A stretch of 64,000 bases of DNA from Akkermansiaceae bacterium (GTDB lineage Bacteria > Verrucomicrobiota > Verrucomicrobiia > Verrucomicrobiales > Akkermansiaceae). Below are positions 51,759-60,777 of the stretch, piece after piece (position 1 is the stretch's first letter; every line of letters begins with the position of its first letter). The stretch is taken from NCBI GenBank assembly GCA_019634595.1, contig JAHCBC010000002.1, forward strand, positions 310,001 to 374,000, given 5' to 3'. The notes under the pieces were generated by a model. That model was not told the DNA's origin. It did no database searches and saw only the letters and a list, made by a program, of their open reading frames with translations. The position numbers were made by a program, and so were the translations under genes.

Positions 51759-52307
51759 ATGTCGAAAGAAAAAGGCGGCCGCGTGGTGGTGAAGGTGTTC
51801 CTCTATGGCATCAAGCCGGAGATCTGGAGGCGCTTCTCCATTTCCGTGGAGGCGACGTTCCTCGATCTCCACAACGCGATCCAGGCGGCGATGGGGTGGG
51901 AGAACAAGAGTCCCCATGAATTCCGCCACGGCAAGGGCAAGCGGCTCGTGGACGTGATCGGCCCCGTCGGCCTCCAGGGGGTCATCGGCGAGTTCCAGGA
52001 TGAGACGCAGGTCACGCTGGCGGACTACATCGGCAAGAAGAAGCTGCCGATGCGGCTGCTCTACCGCTATGATTTCGCCGACGAATGGATCCATGAAGTG
52101 GTCTTCGAGAAAAAGGAGGAGGGCGAAGGCGGGCCGAAAATCATCGACGGTGGCCGCGCCTGCCCGCCGGAGGATTTCGGCGGGCATTTCCAGTACATGC
52201 AGGCGCTGCATGGCGAGATCGGCTGGATGAACCCGGGATACGAGCCGGAGAAGTTCGAGCCGGAGAAGGTGGACTTCACCCCGAAGAAAGAGCGGAAGCG
52301 GCGCTGA
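51759..52307 (+). CDS. pRiA4b ORF-3-like (PF07929) family protein
   Basis: The 182-residue protein matches the plasmid pRiA4b ORF-3 family: VFLYGIKPEIWRRFSISVEATFLDLHNAIQAAMGW, then HEFRHGK, LADYIGKKK, LLYRYDFADEWIHEV and ACPPEDFGG, in the usual order. The function is not known. The start at 51759 is chosen from the family N-terminus. The C-terminal end is Lys/Glu-rich, which is common in the family. Confidence 0.82.
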   Translation: MSKEKGGRVVVKVFLYGIKPEIWRRFSISVEATFLDLHNAIQAAMGWENKSPHEFRHGKGKRLVDVIGPVGLQGVIGEFQDETQVTLADYIGKKKLPMRLLYRYDFADEWIHEVVFEKKEEGEGGPKIIDGGRACPPEDFGGHFQYMQALHGEIGWMNPGYEPEKFEPEKVDFTPKKERKRR

Positions 52308-52350
52308 GCATCCGCGGCCACGACAGGAAATTTCCCCCCCCCCGAAGTCC

Positions 52351-52938
52351 ATGAGCCTGCCACCACCCCTGACCGTAGAGCATGCCTGCCGCATCTCCGT
52401 GCTGGAACCTGAAAAGCGGTGGTCGCTGAAAGGCGATGTGCTGTGGGTGGCCTCCGGGGAATACCCGGCGATGCCCATTCCTCTGGCCTCCCTGAAAGAG
52501 GTGCGGCTGTTGTTCTCCCCCACGCGGATGCAGCGCAACCGCTACCAATGCCATCTTTACAATGCCAGCGGGCGCTGCGGTGCGTTCCAGAACGAGCACT
52601 TCCGGGGAATGATGGACTTCGAGGACCGCAGTGCCAGCTACAATGCGCTGGTGCGGCTGCTCGCATCCCGCGCCGCATCCGTCAATCCCCGCTGCCGGTT
52701 CACCATCGGTACGTCCTGGGGGAATTGGCTGGTGCAGACCGTCGTTCTCACGGCGATGCTCCTCGTGCTGGTCGTCATTTTTTTCACCACAGGCACTGCG
52801 GTGACGGGACTGGTGGTGGTGAAAGTGTTGATCGTGCTGTTCTACATCCCCACCGCCGGTTCCTGGATCGTGAAGAACAAGCCGAGGGTGTTCCCTCCCG
52901 GGGAGGTGCCTGCCAAGATGCTGCCCACACCTCCATGA
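52351..52938 (+). CDS. Hypothetical two-helix membrane protein
   Basis: The 195-residue protein has a soluble N-terminal 120 residues and a hydrophobic hairpin (about 126-170: WLVQTVVLTAMLLVLVVIFFT, then VTGLVVVKVLIVLFYIP). No family is recognised. Its stop overlaps the start of the MBL hydrolase gene (ATGA), so the two are translated together, which suggests a common task. Confidence 0.6.
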   Translation: MSLPPPLTVEHACRISVLEPEKRWSLKGDVLWVASGEYPAMPIPLASLKEVRLLFSPTRMQRNRYQCHLYNASGRCGAFQNEHFRGMMDFEDRSASYNALVRLLASRAASVNPRCRFTIGTSWGNWLVQTVVLTAMLLVLVVIFFTTGTAVTGLVVVKVLIVLFYIPTAGSWIVKNKPRVFPPGEVPAKMLPTPP

Positions 52939-53612
52939 ATGTGGATGGCCTGCTGACCGTCCGGAATTTCCCAGTGGCCTTCCATGTGCTGCGTGACAAC
53001 CGCGGCCTCTATCTGGTCGATGCCGGATTCATCGGCGGGGAAAGGGCGCTGGAAAGACACCTCGCGGCGCGGGGTTGGGAAAAGGAGCCGATCCTAGGCG
53101 TGATCGTGACACACGGACACCTCGACCATATCCTCAATGTGGCCCGAATCGCGGAAAGGCATGGAGCGTGGATCGCCGCACCGAGGCTGGATGCGGCCCA
53201 CTATGAGGGTCGCCCGCGGTATGGCGGCTGGTCAAAGGTCGCGGGCATCTTGGAAAGGATCGGAAGACCATTGTTCGGGTTCAGGCCGTTCACTCCTGAC
53301 CGTCTGTTGGACGACGGGGATTTCCTCGATGTCTGGCACGGTCTGCGGGCCATCCATCTCCCCGGCCACACCGCGGGGCATACGGGATATTTCTGCGAGA
53401 AGCTGGGGCTGCTGTTCTGCGGGGATCTTTTCGCCAGCTATCAGCGTTTCACCCATCTCCCGCCCCGATTCTTCAATGAAGATAGCAGCCGCATACCGCC
53501 CAGTGTGGGAAAGGCACTCGATCTTCCGCTGCGTGGCGTGGTTCCGAACCACGGGGATGATGCGCCGCCCGGAGTCCATCTGGAGAGGCTCCGGAAGCTC
53601 TCACGACGATAA
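52935..53612 (+). CDS. MBL-fold metallo-hydrolase
   Basis: The 225-residue protein has the metallo-beta-lactamase metal site: VIVTHGHLDHILN (HxHxDH) near residue 57, the later His in IHLPGHTAGHTGYF, Asp in LLFCGDLFAS and a final His in VVPNHGDD. The glyoxalase-II-like order fits. The substrate is open (thioester, lactone or phosphoester). ATG 52935 overlaps the stop of the preceding membrane protein gene. Confidence 0.85.
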   Translation: MNVDGLLTVRNFPVAFHVLRDNRGLYLVDAGFIGGERALERHLAARGWEKEPILGVIVTHGHLDHILNVARIAERHGAWIAAPRLDAAHYEGRPRYGGWSKVAGILERIGRPLFGFRPFTPDRLLDDGDFLDVWHGLRAIHLPGHTAGHTGYFCEKLGLLFCGDLFASYQRFTHLPPRFFNEDSSRIPPSVGKALDLPLRGVVPNHGDDAPPGVHLERLRKLSRR

Positions 53613-53630
53613 CGGCTGATGGCGAAACTG

Positions 53631-53700
53631 GGACCGCGGAATTCATTCCGCCCCGGAGAATCGAGCCATGCGAATCCAAGCGGAATAAATTCCGCGGTCC
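53631..53700. repeat. 21-bp inverted repeat, one mismatch
   Basis: Arms 53631-53651 and 53680-53700 share the core GGACCGCGGAATT with its reverse complement; the spacing is 28 bp. It is REP-like, between two converging genes, where it may also act as a terminator. Confidence 0.7.
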
Positions 53701-53744
53701 AGTTCCGGAAGGCTGGCTTATCTTGGAAAACCAGCAGGCGTCCG

Positions 53745-54581
53745 TCACGTGGCCGCGAGCCGGATCCCCTTCCCGTCCGCGGTGATCTTCCGTGCCTTGA
53801 GCAGCGCGCCGATGGTCTGCTTGAAGGTGCGCTTGCTGACGCCCAGCTCCTCCTTGATCTCCTCCGCGGAGCTGTGGTCGCCGATGGGCCAGAAGCCGCC
53901 GCGCGCTTTCAGTTCGTTGAGGATCTGTTCGGACAGGTCGTCCACGCGCTGCCGGCCCGGAGGATTGAGGGTGAGATCGACTTTCCCGTCCGGACGGCGG
54001 TCGGCGATGTAGGCGGTGAAGCGTTCGCCGGGCTGCACGTCCTGGAACACCTGGTTCGCGAAGAGCAGGCCGGTGTGGGTGTTCCCGATGACCGCCTTGT
54101 AACCGAGCGGGGTCTTGGCGAAGAGGATGATCTCCACCTTCTCCCCGCCGCGCCATGGGGGCGGGGTTTTGTCGAGATGGCGGGTGAGCCGCGTGGTGCC
54201 GATCAAACGGCCGGTTTCCTCATCCACGAACACATGGACGAGGTAGGATTTCCCCGGGATCATGCGCGTCTTCTGCTCCCGGAAGGGAACCATCAGGTCC
54301 TTCGCCAGGCCCCAGTCCATGAACGCGCCGACGCCGGTGACGGACACGCATTTCAGCTTCGCGAAGTCCCCCGCCATGGCCTTCGGCTGCTTCATGGTCG
54401 CCACCGGACGGTCTTCGGAGTCGTGGTGGAGGAAGACATCGATGAAGGCACCGACGGACCAATTCGCCGGCATCTCCCGCGTGGGCAGCAGGATGCGCCC
54501 CAGGTCCCCCCCATCGAGGTAGAGGCCGAACTTGGATTCGCGGAGAACGGGAAGGGTGGCGCGCTGGCCAATCTGCGGCAT
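53745..54581 (-). CDS. cvfB: CvfB-like S1 RNA-binding protein
   Basis: The 278-residue protein has three S1-type OB folds and a C-terminal winged helix, the CvfB/YitL plan: the first begins RATLPVLRESKFGLYLDGGD, the next VSVTGVGAFMDWGLAKDLMVPFREQ, the third ILFAKTPLGYKAVIGNTHTGLLFANQVF. The winged helix is the SSAEEIKEELGVSKRTFKQTIGALLKARKI segment. In Gram-positives CvfB affects virulence and RNA turnover; its task here is not known. ATG 54581 is the family start. Confidence 0.85.
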   Translation of the reverse strand: MPQIGQRATLPVLRESKFGLYLDGGDLGRILLPTREMPANWSVGAFIDVFLHHDSEDRPVATMKQPKAMAGDFAKLKCVSVTGVGAFMDWGLAKDLMVPFREQKTRMIPGKSYLVHVFVDEETGRLIGTTRLTRHLDKTPPPWRGGEKVEIILFAKTPLGYKAVIGNTHTGLLFANQVFQDVQPGERFTAYIADRRPDGKVDLTLNPPGRQRVDDLSEQILNELKARGGFWPIGDHSSAEEIKEELGVSKRTFKQTIGALLKARKITADGKGIRLAAT

Positions 54582-54661
54582 GGCGGCAGGATGGGACATC
54601 CCATGCCACCCGTCCAACATCGAACATTGAAATCTTCCGCCAGCGCGCCGATGAAAGGGGC

Positions 54662-55522
54662 ATGACTTTGATTGTTGAACCGGTTGGGACAGTGAGGAGC
54701 AAGTGGGGTGAAGGCGCGGTCTGGTGGGGGGATGCCCTGCTCTACGTGGACATCGAGGGTCACAAGGTGTGGCGTTTCAACCCGGCGACAGGGGAAGAAA
54801 CCTCCTGGGAGGTGGGCGAGCGCGTCGGCACGGTGGTGCCGCGGGAGAGCGGCGGGCTGGTCATCGCCGGGGACAACGGCATTTCCTTCCTCGATCCGGA
54901 AAGCGGGAAGCTCACCGCCATCGCGGACCCGGAGCCGGACAAGAAGCCGGACAACCGCTTCAACGACGGCAAGTGCTCTCCTGACGGACGTTTCTTCGCC
55001 GGTACCATCAGCCTGGTGAAAAAAACGGGGGACGCCCGGCTCTACCGTCTCGATCCCGACCTGACGCTGCACGAAGCCTTCGGCCCGGTGACGAACTCCA
55101 ACGGAATCGTCTGGTCCGCGGATGGGAAGACGGTTTTCTACATCGATACGCCACGGAAGGAGATCATGGCGTTCGACTATGAAGCGGACGGACACCTGCG
55201 GAACATGCGGACGGTGGCGGACACCTCCCACATCGACGCGTCCCCGGACGGCATGACCATCGATGCGGACGGGAATCTGTGGGTCGCGTTCTGCCACGGC
55301 GGTTGCGTGGCCTGTTTTGACGCGGAATCCGGCAAGGAACTGCGGCGGGTGGAGGTGCCCGCGCTGGAGACGACATCCTGCGCCTTCGGCGGTGCGGACC
55401 TGGATGATCTGTATGTCACGACCGGCATCCACGGAAAGATCGAGGAAGAACATGGCGGGCGGTTGTTCGTCGTGCGCGGCCTCGGGGTGAAGGGCGTTCC
55501 CGCGAACGCCTTCGCCGGTTGA
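54662..55522 (+). CDS. SMP-30/gluconolactonase-family protein
   Basis: The 286-residue protein is a six-bladed beta propeller of the SMP-30 (regucalcin) family: GEGAVWWGDALLYVDIEG, NRFNDGKCSPDGRFFAG, NSNGIVWSADGKTVFYIDT and DGMTIDADGNLWVAFCHGG carry the Glu, Asn and Asp residues that bind the metal. Sugar lactone hydrolysis is the usual reaction. The neighbouring genes give no substrate hint. Confidence 0.9.
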   Translation: MTLIVEPVGTVRSKWGEGAVWWGDALLYVDIEGHKVWRFNPATGEETSWEVGERVGTVVPRESGGLVIAGDNGISFLDPESGKLTAIADPEPDKKPDNRFNDGKCSPDGRFFAGTISLVKKTGDARLYRLDPDLTLHEAFGPVTNSNGIVWSADGKTVFYIDTPRKEIMAFDYEADGHLRNMRTVADTSHIDASPDGMTIDADGNLWVAFCHGGCVACFDAESGKELRRVEVPALETTSCAFGGADLDDLYVTTGIHGKIEEEHGGRLFVVRGLGVKGVPANAFAG

Positions 55523-55599
55523 GATTTCCGGAATATCCCGGGGTTGATAAGTCTCTCCTCCGGAGGACGTTTTCTCCCAAACCCATCCAAGCAAAACCC

Positions 55600-56874
55600 A
55601 TGAAAGCCAGCCCCGTCGTCGTCATCTCAGGCCTTGTCGTCGTCGCGACGGGGGGATTCATCGTCGGCCGGATCTCCTCGGATGAGGATGCCGCGGCGGC
55701 GAAAGCCGAAGTTTCCCGGCCGGAGCGGGTCCGTCCGGGTGGAACTGCGGCAGCTTCCGGAGAGGGTGGCCCGGGATCCACCAGATCGGCAGATGCCCGT
55801 CCCAACGGCAGGAACGCGCCCATGGCGGAAAAGCTCCAGAGGATGGAGGCCATCATGCGCGGCGAGAACCAGCTCGACCGCAGCCGCGCCCTGCTGGCTC
55901 TGATCGACCAACTGGCTCCGGGGGAGTTTGAGGAAGTCATCGCCCAGTTCCGCGCCCTGGGCATCACCCAGAACCGTCTCGGCGAGTATTCGATGCTTCT
56001 TTCCGCGTGGGCGAAAGTCGATCCCTTCGCCGCGCTGGAATACGCCCGCAACAACACCCAGGGCGGATTCGCTTCCAACACCATCCTCTCCTCATGGGCC
56101 AGCATGGACCCGGATGCCGCCCTCCGCTGGGCGGAAACGAATTTCGACGGAACCGGAGCGAATCCCTTCCTCGTCGGCGTGATCCGCGGCATCGCGGAGA
56201 GCAACCCGGCGCGTGCCACGGAGCTGCTGAAGGGCATGCCCTTCAGCGAGCAACGCGGGGAAGCCCTGGCGGGAATGATGCAGCACATCCTGAAGCAAGG
56301 TCCGGAGGCATCCCGCAACTGGATCATGGCACTGGATGACCAACGCCTGCGCGAAGGGGCGATGATGCGGATGGCGGAACCGCTGGCCGACGTCGATCCC
56401 AAAGGCACCGCCGACTGGCTGGTGAAGAACCCCGGCGAGGCCTCCAACCGGCGGCTGGATGATGTCTATGAAACATGGGCGGGCAAGGATCTGGACTCCG
56501 CGATCGCTTCGCTCAACACACTCCCTGCCGGGAACCAGCGCAGCATCGCACTCGGCGGCGTGGTCAGCCGCGAGGCTTCCAACGATCCGAAGGCCGCCCT
56601 GGCACTGATGGACCGCTACCCGGGAGATGTGAACGACGGGGTGGTGCGGGACTTCGTCAGGAACGCGGCGGGCAAGGATCCCGAGATCGCCGCGAACACC
56701 ATTTCCCGCATCACGGATGAAGGGCAGCGCAACGCCACCTACCAACGCCTGCTCTGGCGCTGGTTGGAGTCGGACACGGCGAAGGCCCAGGCATTCGTCC
56801 AGGCGCACCAGCTCCCGGAGCAGGTCACCCGGATGGTCGCCCGCCGCGTGCAGGAGCTGCAGAACCGGCAGTGA
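55600..56874 (+). CDS. Membrane-anchored helical-repeat protein
   Basis: The 424-residue protein has an N-terminal anchor (VVVISGLVVVATGGFIVGR), a low-complexity linker (about 25-80) and a long run of alpha-helical repeats, with units such as LLSAWAKVDPFAALEYA, ILSSWASMDPDAALRWAE and VYETWAGKDLDSAIASL (the W-A-x-x-D-x-x-A pattern every 30-40 residues). It resembles TPR/Sel1-like superhelices and is the intact relative of the frame-broken gene at 10596. The function is not known; the anchor points to the periplasm. Confidence 0.75.
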   Translation: MKASPVVVISGLVVVATGGFIVGRISSDEDAAAAKAEVSRPERVRPGGTAAASGEGGPGSTRSADARPNGRNAPMAEKLQRMEAIMRGENQLDRSRALLALIDQLAPGEFEEVIAQFRALGITQNRLGEYSMLLSAWAKVDPFAALEYARNNTQGGFASNTILSSWASMDPDAALRWAETNFDGTGANPFLVGVIRGIAESNPARATELLKGMPFSEQRGEALAGMMQHILKQGPEASRNWIMALDDQRLREGAMMRMAEPLADVDPKGTADWLVKNPGEASNRRLDDVYETWAGKDLDSAIASLNTLPAGNQRSIALGGVVSREASNDPKAALALMDRYPGDVNDGVVRDFVRNAAGKDPEIAANTISRITDEGQRNATYQRLLWRWLESDTAKAQAFVQAHQLPEQVTRMVARRVQELQNRQ

Positions 56875-56999
56875 GGGGTGGTGGTGCTTCCACCGCAGTC
56901 ACATTGAAAGCGCAGCCGTCAACCCCATTGGCATCCGGCGGCCAGTTCCAGCCATGTCTTTGACACGGTGCCCGAGGCTGGAGATCGGTCCGAGGAAAA

Positions 57000-57665
57000 T
57001 CAGCGCCGGCGCTTCCACGCGAGGAGCAACGAGCCGAATGCGACCAGAGAAACTCCGGACATCTCCGGAACGATGGTTGCGTTCAGGATGATATTATCGA
57101 ATCGGCTCTGGCTGCCGATGGCGTCCACGTCATCGAACACATAGATCCGGAACTCCACGGCTCCGGAAACATTCGTGTAAGCGGAAAGATCAACCGACGG
57201 TCCCGGGCTCAGGGTGGTGGTTCCGCTCGCGGTTCTCATGACGGCAAAGGTTCCGAGGTTCGTCGCGAAGTTATCCAGGCTGGAACGCACCACGGCGTTG
57301 GAACTGATCGGAACGGGTCCGGAAGTCGCCACCTGCACCGAATATTTGAAGGTGAGCGACGTGAAGTTGTAGGACGTCCCGGGATCCGCGGTGACAGTGA
57401 AGGAAATATAGTCGTCCGGGGTGAGGGTGTCCGAGGTCACGCTGCTACGGATGTAAAGATCGCTCAACGTGCCGCTCCGTCCCCAGCCGTCGGCGACGGC
57501 ACCGAGACCGCCTCCGGATTGGATGTCTGAAGCAGTTGAGGTGGTCTCGCTGTCGCCGGAGGCAAGACCTGAAGAGAAGTCATAACTTGCGATGATCGCC
57601 GCCTGGCACAGAGGCAGGCAGGCGGAGGAAACCAGAACAGCCAGCAGGGTTGGGAATGATTTCAT
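57000..57665 (-). CDS. PEP-CTERM-sorted exported protein (variant PEM motif)
   Basis: The 221-residue protein has a signal peptide (MKSFPTLLAVLVSSACLPLCQA) and a C-terminal VPEMSGVSLVAFGSLLLAWKRRR tail. The usual PEP is PEM here, but the membrane helix and basic end are in place. The body is a beta-rich Ser/Thr-rich domain (SYDFSSGLASGD, FRIYVFDDVDAIGSQSRFDNIIL). The gap upstream (57666-57908) holds no recognisable gene. Confidence 0.8.
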   Translation of the reverse strand: MKSFPTLLAVLVSSACLPLCQAAIIASYDFSSGLASGDSETTSTASDIQSGGGLGAVADGWGRSGTLSDLYIRSSVTSDTLTPDDYISFTVTADPGTSYNFTSLTFKYSVQVATSGPVPISSNAVVRSSLDNFATNLGTFAVMRTASGTTTLSPGPSVDLSAYTNVSGAVEFRIYVFDDVDAIGSQSRFDNIILNATIVPEMSGVSLVAFGSLLLAWKRRR

Positions 57666-57908
57666 TGGGATGGATCGATGGGTTATGAACTCACCCGGCC
57701 GTGGCGGCATCACTTCGGATGCACCGCCGCGCCCACAAGAGGTCTTTGATCATCTTCGTAGTGGGTAGTGATCTCCGGGTCCATAACCGGTTCCACACCA
57801 GTTGATATCGAAAACGCACATGACGCCTGCCCACACACCCATTCCAGACGGCCGCCGCGATGGTTACGGAGGAGATTCCTTTTCTTTCGCCGGGCTGGCC
57901 GGATCAGT

Positions 57909-59327
57909 TCATTTCCTGCGCGGCCCCTGCCACTCCCAGAGTTCGTTCAGCAGCAGCCGTTCGATCTGCTGGATCGCCCGTTCCGCGGCGCTGGAGCACT
58001 TTGCCGCGGCCAGCGTGGGCCGCAGGCGGCGGAGGGTCGCCTCCATCTGGGTGTAGAGCTGCGCCTGGCGGCGGAACTCGAACACGGAGATCATCGCGAG
58101 CGTCCATGCCGCGATGCCCGGCAGCACGGAGGGCATGAACTCCATCGCCCAACGGTCCCAGGATTCGGAAACCGGAGTCTTCAGAACTTTCATGAAGACC
58201 GCCGCACCGGTGAAGACCAGCGCCGCCCATGAAGCGATCCAGAAAAGGGTGCCAAAGATCCTCATGCGGCGCTTCGCCTTCTCCCCCTTCGCATTGAAGA
58301 AGCGGAGCTGCCCATCCACGCGCTCCCGGAGATAGGCGTCACGCGCCGTTTCCCATCCACGGCGTTCCGCCACCAGATACAGCGCCGCGCTGCGGAGAAA
58401 GGTCCGGTCTTTCTCGAAAAGTTCCGCCGCCGGTGGGTGCAGCGGGCTGCCCGGTTCATGGGACGCCAGCAGCGACCGCAGCAGCTCCGCCCTCACCCGG
58501 TCCGCCACCCAGTCCTGGAGCCTCAGCTTCGAGCCGACCCACGGCAGCGCCATCGCCACCAGCGCGAGCACGAACTTGATCGCCGCGCCGATTTCCTTTC
58601 CGGAGAGGATGAGCAGGACCAGCACCGCCTGCAGGAAGGTGGCCATATGGTTCACGGACATGGACCCGGCCGCGAACCAGCGGGACTTCGGCGCACTCGC
58701 CACCGCCCGTTCATCCAGCTTCGTGAAAAGTTCCGCGATCGTCCCCGCCGCAGGCAGGTCCTGGAAAGCCGGATCTCCACCCGCCGCGAGCGGTGTGCCC
58801 TGCCAGCGCCCCTCCAGCGTATCCGTCGCAATGATCCGGGCGGGGATCTCCCAGTGCTCCGCCTCCGCCACGGTTTCGCCGGTCCCTCCCAGCCCCCTTG
58901 CAGGTTGTCCGTCCCAGGCGAAAAGCATCCGGTCCGCGACCTCAAGCATCCTCCTTGCCACGATGTGGTAGGCGGCGGGCGCTTCCTCATTTCCCGGCGC
59001 CACCTCGCTCCAGAGCGCGGCATCCACCAGCCGCGTGGATCGCTCCCATTCTTCCGGATCATCGAAATCCTGGCGGAACCGTTCCGGGCCGAATGGCAGG
59101 ATCACCACCGTCCTCATGCCCAGTTCCGCGCAGGCTTCCAGAAACAGCAGGTCCGCACCCGCCGCGGCGCTGGCGATGCCCATCACCTCTCCGTCCAGAT
59201 CCGCGTCGAAATCCTCCAGCTCCTTCCGGATCACCGCCTTCAGCGCGGCGGGGTCGGCGACTTTCCGGTGCCCGGCGAAGCCGACCAGCCAGATCCGCCG
59301 GAAGGCATGGCGGGTTTCAGAGTTCAT
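57909..59327 (-). CDS. SLOG-like plus SLATT-like membrane protein, candidate defence effector
   Basis: The 472-residue protein begins with an LGF-type nucleotide-binding domain like SLOG: WLVGFAGHRKV (strand and GHR turn), AAAGADLLFLEACAELGMRTVVILPFGPERF. Two hydrophobic pairs follow (about 225-265, FLQAVLVLLILSGKEIG... and 355-410, IFGTLFWIASWAALVFTG...), and the C-terminal EFRRQAQLYTQMEATLRRLRP with helices is like the SLATT/DUF4231 group, 2TM pore-type effectors tied to bacterial conflict systems. Its start overlaps the 3' end of the patatin gene by 11 bp, so both are made together. A ligand-gated membrane effector is an inference; the domain names rest on pattern only. Confidence 0.6.
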   Translation of the reverse strand: MNSETRHAFRRIWLVGFAGHRKVADPAALKAVIRKELEDFDADLDGEVMGIASAAAGADLLFLEACAELGMRTVVILPFGPERFRQDFDDPEEWERSTRLVDAALWSEVAPGNEEAPAAYHIVARRMLEVADRMLFAWDGQPARGLGGTGETVAEAEHWEIPARIIATDTLEGRWQGTPLAAGGDPAFQDLPAAGTIAELFTKLDERAVASAPKSRWFAAGSMSVNHMATFLQAVLVLLILSGKEIGAAIKFVLALVAMALPWVGSKLRLQDWVADRVRAELLRSLLASHEPGSPLHPPAAELFEKDRTFLRSAALYLVAERRGWETARDAYLRERVDGQLRFFNAKGEKAKRRMRIFGTLFWIASWAALVFTGAAVFMKVLKTPVSESWDRWAMEFMPSVLPGIAAWTLAMISVFEFRRQAQLYTQMEATLRRLRPTLAAAKCSSAAERAIQQIERLLLNELWEWQGPRRK

Positions 59328-60429
59328 CGAAGTGGGAAAGCTTCACCGTTTCCTCCGCATGGGCGGTCCCCCGCTCGATGAGGAAGTCCATCAGTTCCAG
59401 GTTATCCAGCGTGAAGCCCTTCCGCGTCACTTTCTCCGCGGCCAGCAGGTCGTCTCCGGAGAACACCTTGTCATACCGGGCGTAGAGGAATTTCCCCTCC
59501 CCGTTCGGCCGCATCAGGTCGCCCACCTCGCCGTCCACCGGCGGGCCGAAGCGGCACTCGCCGTTCACGCGGCAGAGAAGATCCTGGTATTGCTGGAAAG
59601 AGCCGATGAGCGATGAGGGCAGGTTCTTCGCCTGTGCCAGCACATCCACGAACAGCCGGTCCCCGCGGCCCAGCTTGGTGCCACCGGTGCCGATGGAGAC
59701 GACGCTCATGTTCTCACGCCCCGTCTTCCAGCAGAGGTTGTACTCCGGCAGCGTGGCCATGATGCTGAGCAGATAGGCGGGGCAGTTGAAAGGGGTCACT
59801 CCCCCGTCCTCAAACGCGAAGACGAGTGGCTTCCCCGCCTCCCCTTTCACTTCCAGGATCTCCGGCGGGAAGAAAGTCGGCGCGGCGGTGCTGGCCCGCA
59901 CGAGCTGCCACAGCGGGATCTGCAGGTTGTTTCCGGGAGACTCCAGGTTGTTGTATTTCGCCTGCGGGTTGTTCGACAGCGGCCACGCGGAACCGGTCGA
60001 AGCGTTGCGCGTGACCACCAGCAGCAGCGTCTTCAGCTTCTTCGTTCCGAAGGTGGCGGGGCTTCCATCATCCTCCACGAAGAAGTCACGCAGGAACCGC
60101 GACAGGCCCTCCGCCACGAAGCGGTGGCTGGTGAAGCGTTTCAACAGGCCGGACTTCTGGAACATGGCCGCGGCGTTGATGCGGTAGAGCCGCTCGATCT
60201 CCGCCATCGGCAGCCCCCATGACACGAACGCGGCGATGATCGCCCCCGTGCTGGTACCACCCACGTAGTGGAAGTAATCCGCCAGCACCATGTCCGGGTT
60301 GCCCGTCTTTTCCCGCAGCAGCGTCTCGATCCGCTTCGCATACTGGAGCGCGAACAAGCCGCGGATCCCCCCGCCGTCGAAGGATAGCAGCCTTGCACGC
60401 GGTTCCGGTTGCAGCGTCCGTGGATCCAT
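59317..60429 (-). CDS. Patatin-like phospholipase
   Basis: The 370-residue protein has the patatin fold signature: LLSFDGGGIRGLFALQY (oxyanion hole), GTSTGAIIAAF (Ser nucleophile, about residue 60) and FEDGGVTPFNCP (catalytic Asp in DGG). The C-terminal half is longer than in minimal patatins. It stands first in a two-gene unit with the SLOG-like membrane protein and is preceded by AGGAG. Patatins in such pairs (as CapV in CBASS) degrade membranes upon infection; no CD-NTase or other sensor gene is near, so the SLOG-like partner may be the sensor. A housekeeping lipase is the alternative. Confidence 0.85.
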   Translation of the reverse strand: MDPRTLQPEPRARLLSFDGGGIRGLFALQYAKRIETLLREKTGNPDMVLADYFHYVGGTSTGAIIAAFVSWGLPMAEIERLYRINAAAMFQKSGLLKRFTSHRFVAEGLSRFLRDFFVEDDGSPATFGTKKLKTLLLVVTRNASTGSAWPLSNNPQAKYNNLESPGNNLQIPLWQLVRASTAAPTFFPPEILEVKGEAGKPLVFAFEDGGVTPFNCPAYLLSIMATLPEYNLCWKTGRENMSVVSIGTGGTKLGRGDRLFVDVLAQAKNLPSSLIGSFQQYQDLLCRVNGECRFGPPVDGEVGDLMRPNGEGKFLYARYDKVFSGDDLLAAEKVTRKGFTLDNLELMDFLIERGTAHAEETVKLSHFDEL

Positions 60430-60777
60430 GGGCTTTCTCCTAACAATTCCGCGCTCCCGGTGAAATCCGAAATAAAATCCGCAGCCGGAATGCCCTGACG
60501 GTCACGCAGTCACAGTGTGCGGGCTCATTTCAATTTGACGCGGATCGCGTCCCGTGCTTTAACTGATACCGATGTCGAACCGCATCAACCAACGCTCCAG
60601 CTACCGCCGCCCCATGAAGGCCGGCGTCGCAGGCTGGTGCGCGCACCGGTTGTCCGCCTTCCGGGCGTGAGCGGGCAGTCTCCTTCATGGGATTCATTTC
60701 CTGAGACTGTCTGAGGCCACCCGCCAACCAACCGGTTCCCGGACCGTTTCCGGTGGAATCACGTACATCGCTTTCCC
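60430..60777. other. 348-bp gene-free stretch
   Basis: No gene is seen. A short inverted pair CAGTCTC / GAGACTG lies near 60680-60710, and the promoters of the divergent genes are expected here; none is clear enough to mark. Confidence 0.4.
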
